Made by a program: the position numbers and the translations under genes. Shown here piece by piece: positions 8,638 through 10,229 of a DNA stretch of 10,229 bases (the first letter of the stretch is position 1; every line of letters starts with the position of its first letter). Under the pieces are notes generated by a model. The model searched no databases and had not been told where the DNA came from. It worked only from the letters and a program-made list of their open reading frames with translations. The stretch is from Euperipatoides rowelli (Eukaryota > Onychophora > Udeonychophora > Euonychophora > Peripatopsidae), in assembly GCA_003024985.2 (NCBI GenBank), contig PXIH01S0005668.1. One strand, written 5' to 3'.

Positions 8638-8729
8638 TTACTGTTTTGCTATCATTGCTGCCATAAACCGTTTTGAATTAATTGAAACAACTTTGGTATC
8701 TCTGTAAAGAGATAATTCCCTGATGCATA
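8638..8729 (-). CDS. Candidate 3'-terminal exon or retrocopy tail, protein unknown
   Basis: On the minus strand a pyrimidine run ending in TTTACCATCAG (AG at 8731-8730) looks like a 3' splice site. From there an open frame reads VCIRELS, then LYRDTKVVSINSKRFMAAM, then IAKQ, and a TAA stop at 8640-8638. The stretch has a protein-like mix of residues, unusual for this AT-rich window. An AATAAA follows at 8530-8525 and then A20. Two readings fit: the last coding exon and 3' UTR of a real gene on the minus strand, or the 3' end of a processed retrocopy. I do not recognise the protein. The SINE at 8764-8860 would lie in the preceding intron or just upstream. The open stretch is only about 31 codons, so chance is not excluded. 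Confidence 0.35.
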
Positions 8730-8763
8730 CTGATGGTAAAAAAAAAAAATCACCATTTTTTTT

Positions 8764-8860
8764 GCACCATGTTTGCACCCAGGATCGAACACACAATCTT
8801 AGTATATACACAAATGCACCATGACAAGTACATTACCAATTGGACCACATTGCCTTGGCC
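8764..8860 (-). mobile_element. tRNA-derived SINE, minus strand, well-preserved Pol III boxes
   Basis: Read on the minus strand the element starts with GGCCAAGGCAATG. It has an A box TGGTCCAATTGG (8847-8836), a B box GTTCGATCC (8790-8782) and then TGGGTGCAAACATGG. Both boxes are close to tRNA consensus, which points to internal Pol III transcription in the ancestral element. A short A8 tract at 8762-8755 may be the tail. No target duplication was found. It is a diverged relative of the plus-strand copy at 8342-8438. It also interrupts what might be an intron of the candidate exon at 8638-8729. Confidence 0.72.
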
Positions 8861-9166
8861 ATGTATTTTTAATGTTTACATAATTGTTTGGTCTAAGCTT
8901 ATCTCAGAGAATTAAATTTATTGTCTGACTTTTTAATGGGACTTGGACCTGAATGTTTGAATATAGATTTGGAAAATTGTGAAGATGTGCAGAATTGTAC
9001 CTGCATATGGATGAAATGAAACAGTAAATAGTTTAATTAGAGGTTTGATTCACCTCAGAGCTGAAGCATATTTAAAAAAATAAAAATTAAAAGAAACAAA
9101 CTTAAAAAATTATAGGAAGCCATCTAGGGTCAACCATTGCATTGGGTTATTGTGTAAATAAGATAA
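8861..9166. other. AT-rich non-coding stretch, nothing recognised
   Basis: Sequence between the minus-strand SINE and the hAT-type MITE. No open frame, RNA gene or repeat could be supported. Confidence 0.5.
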
Positions 9167-9174
9167 AGTATGAC
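9167..9174. repeat. 8-bp target-site duplication, left copy (AGTATGAC)
   Basis: It matches AATATGAC at 9581-9588 in 7 of 8 positions. An 8-bp duplication is the hallmark of hAT-superfamily insertion. Confidence 0.75.
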
Positions 9175-9580
9175 CAGTGTTTCTTTCATTCATACCTCCG
9201 TGAGCACTACGCTCCTCCCTTCCCCCCACCCCTGGAGCAAACCTACCGCCCCCCTGGAGAAATTGGGAAAAAATAAAAATCTTATAAAAGGAAACAGAAA
9301 GTCAACAAAACNTTAGTAAATGACNCAAAGTCAACATAATGGTCACTGTACTAACCAAAAATAAATAAAAAAAAGCTTATCAAATCAGTCAGAAAGGCAA
9401 CAAACATCCAGCAACCAAAAAAAAGCTTATCAGATCAGACAGAAAGGCAACAGATGTCCAGTCAACAACAAACAAAGCTTATCAAATCAGAAAGAAGGCA
9501 ACAAAACATGACTAGAAAACCAAAAAAAAAGCTTATTAAAAAANCCCCCCCCCAGAGAAAATTGTCTGAAAGTAACACTG
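9175..9580. mobile_element. hAT-type MITE, 406 bp, non-autonomous
   Basis: The left end CAGTGTTTCTTTCA (9175-9188) and the right end TGAAAGTAACACTG (9567-9580) are inverted repeats matching at 13 of 14 positions. CAGTGTTTC-like termini and 8-bp duplications (7 of 8 identical, 9167-9174 and 9581-9588) are typical of hAT elements. There is no transposase: the inside holds a C-rich segment (about 9210-9267), a minisatellite of about 50 bp (9281-9540) and a second C tract (9545-9553). It could only have moved using a transposase made elsewhere. The C-rich blocks lie on the same strand at both ends (CCCCCCTGGAGAAATTGG near 9249, CCCCCCCCCAGAGAAAATTG near 9545), forming a direct repeat that brackets the minisatellite. 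Three undetermined bases (9312, 9325, 9544) fall inside. Confidence 0.85.
9281..9540. repeat. ~50-bp minisatellite inside the hAT MITE
   Basis: Units begin with AAGCTTATCAAATCAG and continue AGAAAGGCAACA, then a CATCCAG-like piece and CAACCAAAAA. AAGCTT marks the starts at 9373, 9423, 9475 and 9529, giving spacings of 50, 52 and 54 bp. Two more degenerate units start near 9281 and 9311, the first truncated. The 99-codon plus-strand frame at 9454-9753 runs out of this repeat into flanking DNA and is not a gene. Confidence 0.88.
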
Positions 9581-9588
9581 AATATGAC
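9581..9588. repeat. 8-bp target-site duplication, right copy (AATATGAC)
   Basis: It directly follows the right inverted repeat and matches the left copy at 7 of 8 positions. Confidence 0.75.
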
Positions 9589-10229
9589 CACAAAAGAGTT
9601 GAGTCCACAACTCATATTTATTATAATCAAATCAATAAATTGAATTGGAATATACATTATGGATTTAGCATTACACTAAGGAAATCATTTCCTTACATTT
9701 CATCTACTGTTCTTACTCTTCAGAAAAAAATCATTTGCACAGATATGTCATAGAATTAATAATGTCTGTACCAAAGAAATTTAGATGTATTTACTTGAAA
9801 TTTATTGTTCATTAATTTTTTACATCACGTTAAACATAATTAAATGCTAATAATTTATCAAATGCATCGTGAAATGTTAATTAGTTTAATGTTTTTGCTG
9901 TTTTGACTTCATTAAATATAATAATTGGACTCACATTACCTGTCAGTTGATAAAAAAAAAAATATTGTTGATTTTCAACAACACTTGAATGAACTTTTCG
10001 TTTTGAGATGGAATTAAATTGATCTAAAAAAAGTAAACAGGACAATAAATTCATATTCTAAAAGCATTTAAAAAAGAGTTCTACTTCCTTATCACATGAG
10101 TAAAAACAAACAGCATGCAACGGAAATTAAAATAAAACAATTAATTTGCTTTCATTTAAAACTGTCGAAAACAACGAGATTTGAGTTTATTTATAGATTT
10201 TTTTAGTGAACCTTGCTATATATTTAACT
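9589..10229. other. AT-rich non-coding stretch to the window end
   Basis: Contains A and T runs and stops in all frames. No gene, RNA gene, terminal repeat or tandem array was recognised. Confidence 0.55.

Noticed and set aside
8733-8915. Plus-strand 60-codon frame
   Set aside because: Largely the reverse strand of the SINE at 8764-8860, followed by AT-rich DNA.
9454-9753. Plus-strand 99-codon frame
   Set aside because: Crosses the MITE minisatellite, an undetermined base, the MITE end and the target duplication, so it cannot be one gene.

Overview
The window looks like AT-rich, non-coding nuclear DNA from an animal, most likely an invertebrate. No intact gene is visible. The evidence is long AT-rich stretches with stops in every frame, several tandem arrays, and decayed copies of non-LTR retrotransposons, a hAT-type MITE, a piggyBac-like fragment and tRNA-derived SINEs. 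The clade cannot be fixed from the sequence; this mix would fit a mollusc, an arthropod or another invertebrate. Nothing suggests a prokaryote, a virus or an organelle.

Layout. Positions 1-545 hold the right end of a 27-bp minisatellite, part of it organised as 54-bp dimers. Positions 805-1590 hold a second array, with a period of about 85 bp, in which each unit carries a 12-bp-stem hairpin. From 1591 to 4236 there is no recognisable gene: one short unrecognised ORF, one weak SINE-like patch and a few short palindromes. Positions 4237-4575 hold a strongly diverged array related to the 27-bp family at the left end. After 1 kb of AT-rich DNA, 5592-6200 is the frameshifted C-terminal tail of a LINE reverse transcriptase. 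A second LINE remnant of a different clade (CR1/L2/jockey-like) covers 6925-7564 and ends in a (AAT)32 microsatellite.

The right third is the most varied. It holds a minus-strand piggyBac-like cysteine-rich C-terminus (7768-7986) and two related tRNA-SINE copies in opposite orientation (8342-8438 and 8764-8860). Between the SINEs lies a minus-strand candidate terminal exon or retrocopy tail (8638-8729, poly(A) signal at 8525-8530). A 406-bp hAT-type MITE (9175-9580) has matching 14-bp terminal inverted repeats, a near-perfect 8-bp target duplication and an internal minisatellite of about 50 bp. The last 640 bases are plain AT-rich DNA.

The parts do not form a functional system. They are independent insertions and array expansions. 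The best leads are the hairpin-bearing 85-bp array, the hAT MITE with its internal tandem repeats, the two related 27-bp arrays 4 kb apart, and the minus-strand exon-like segment.
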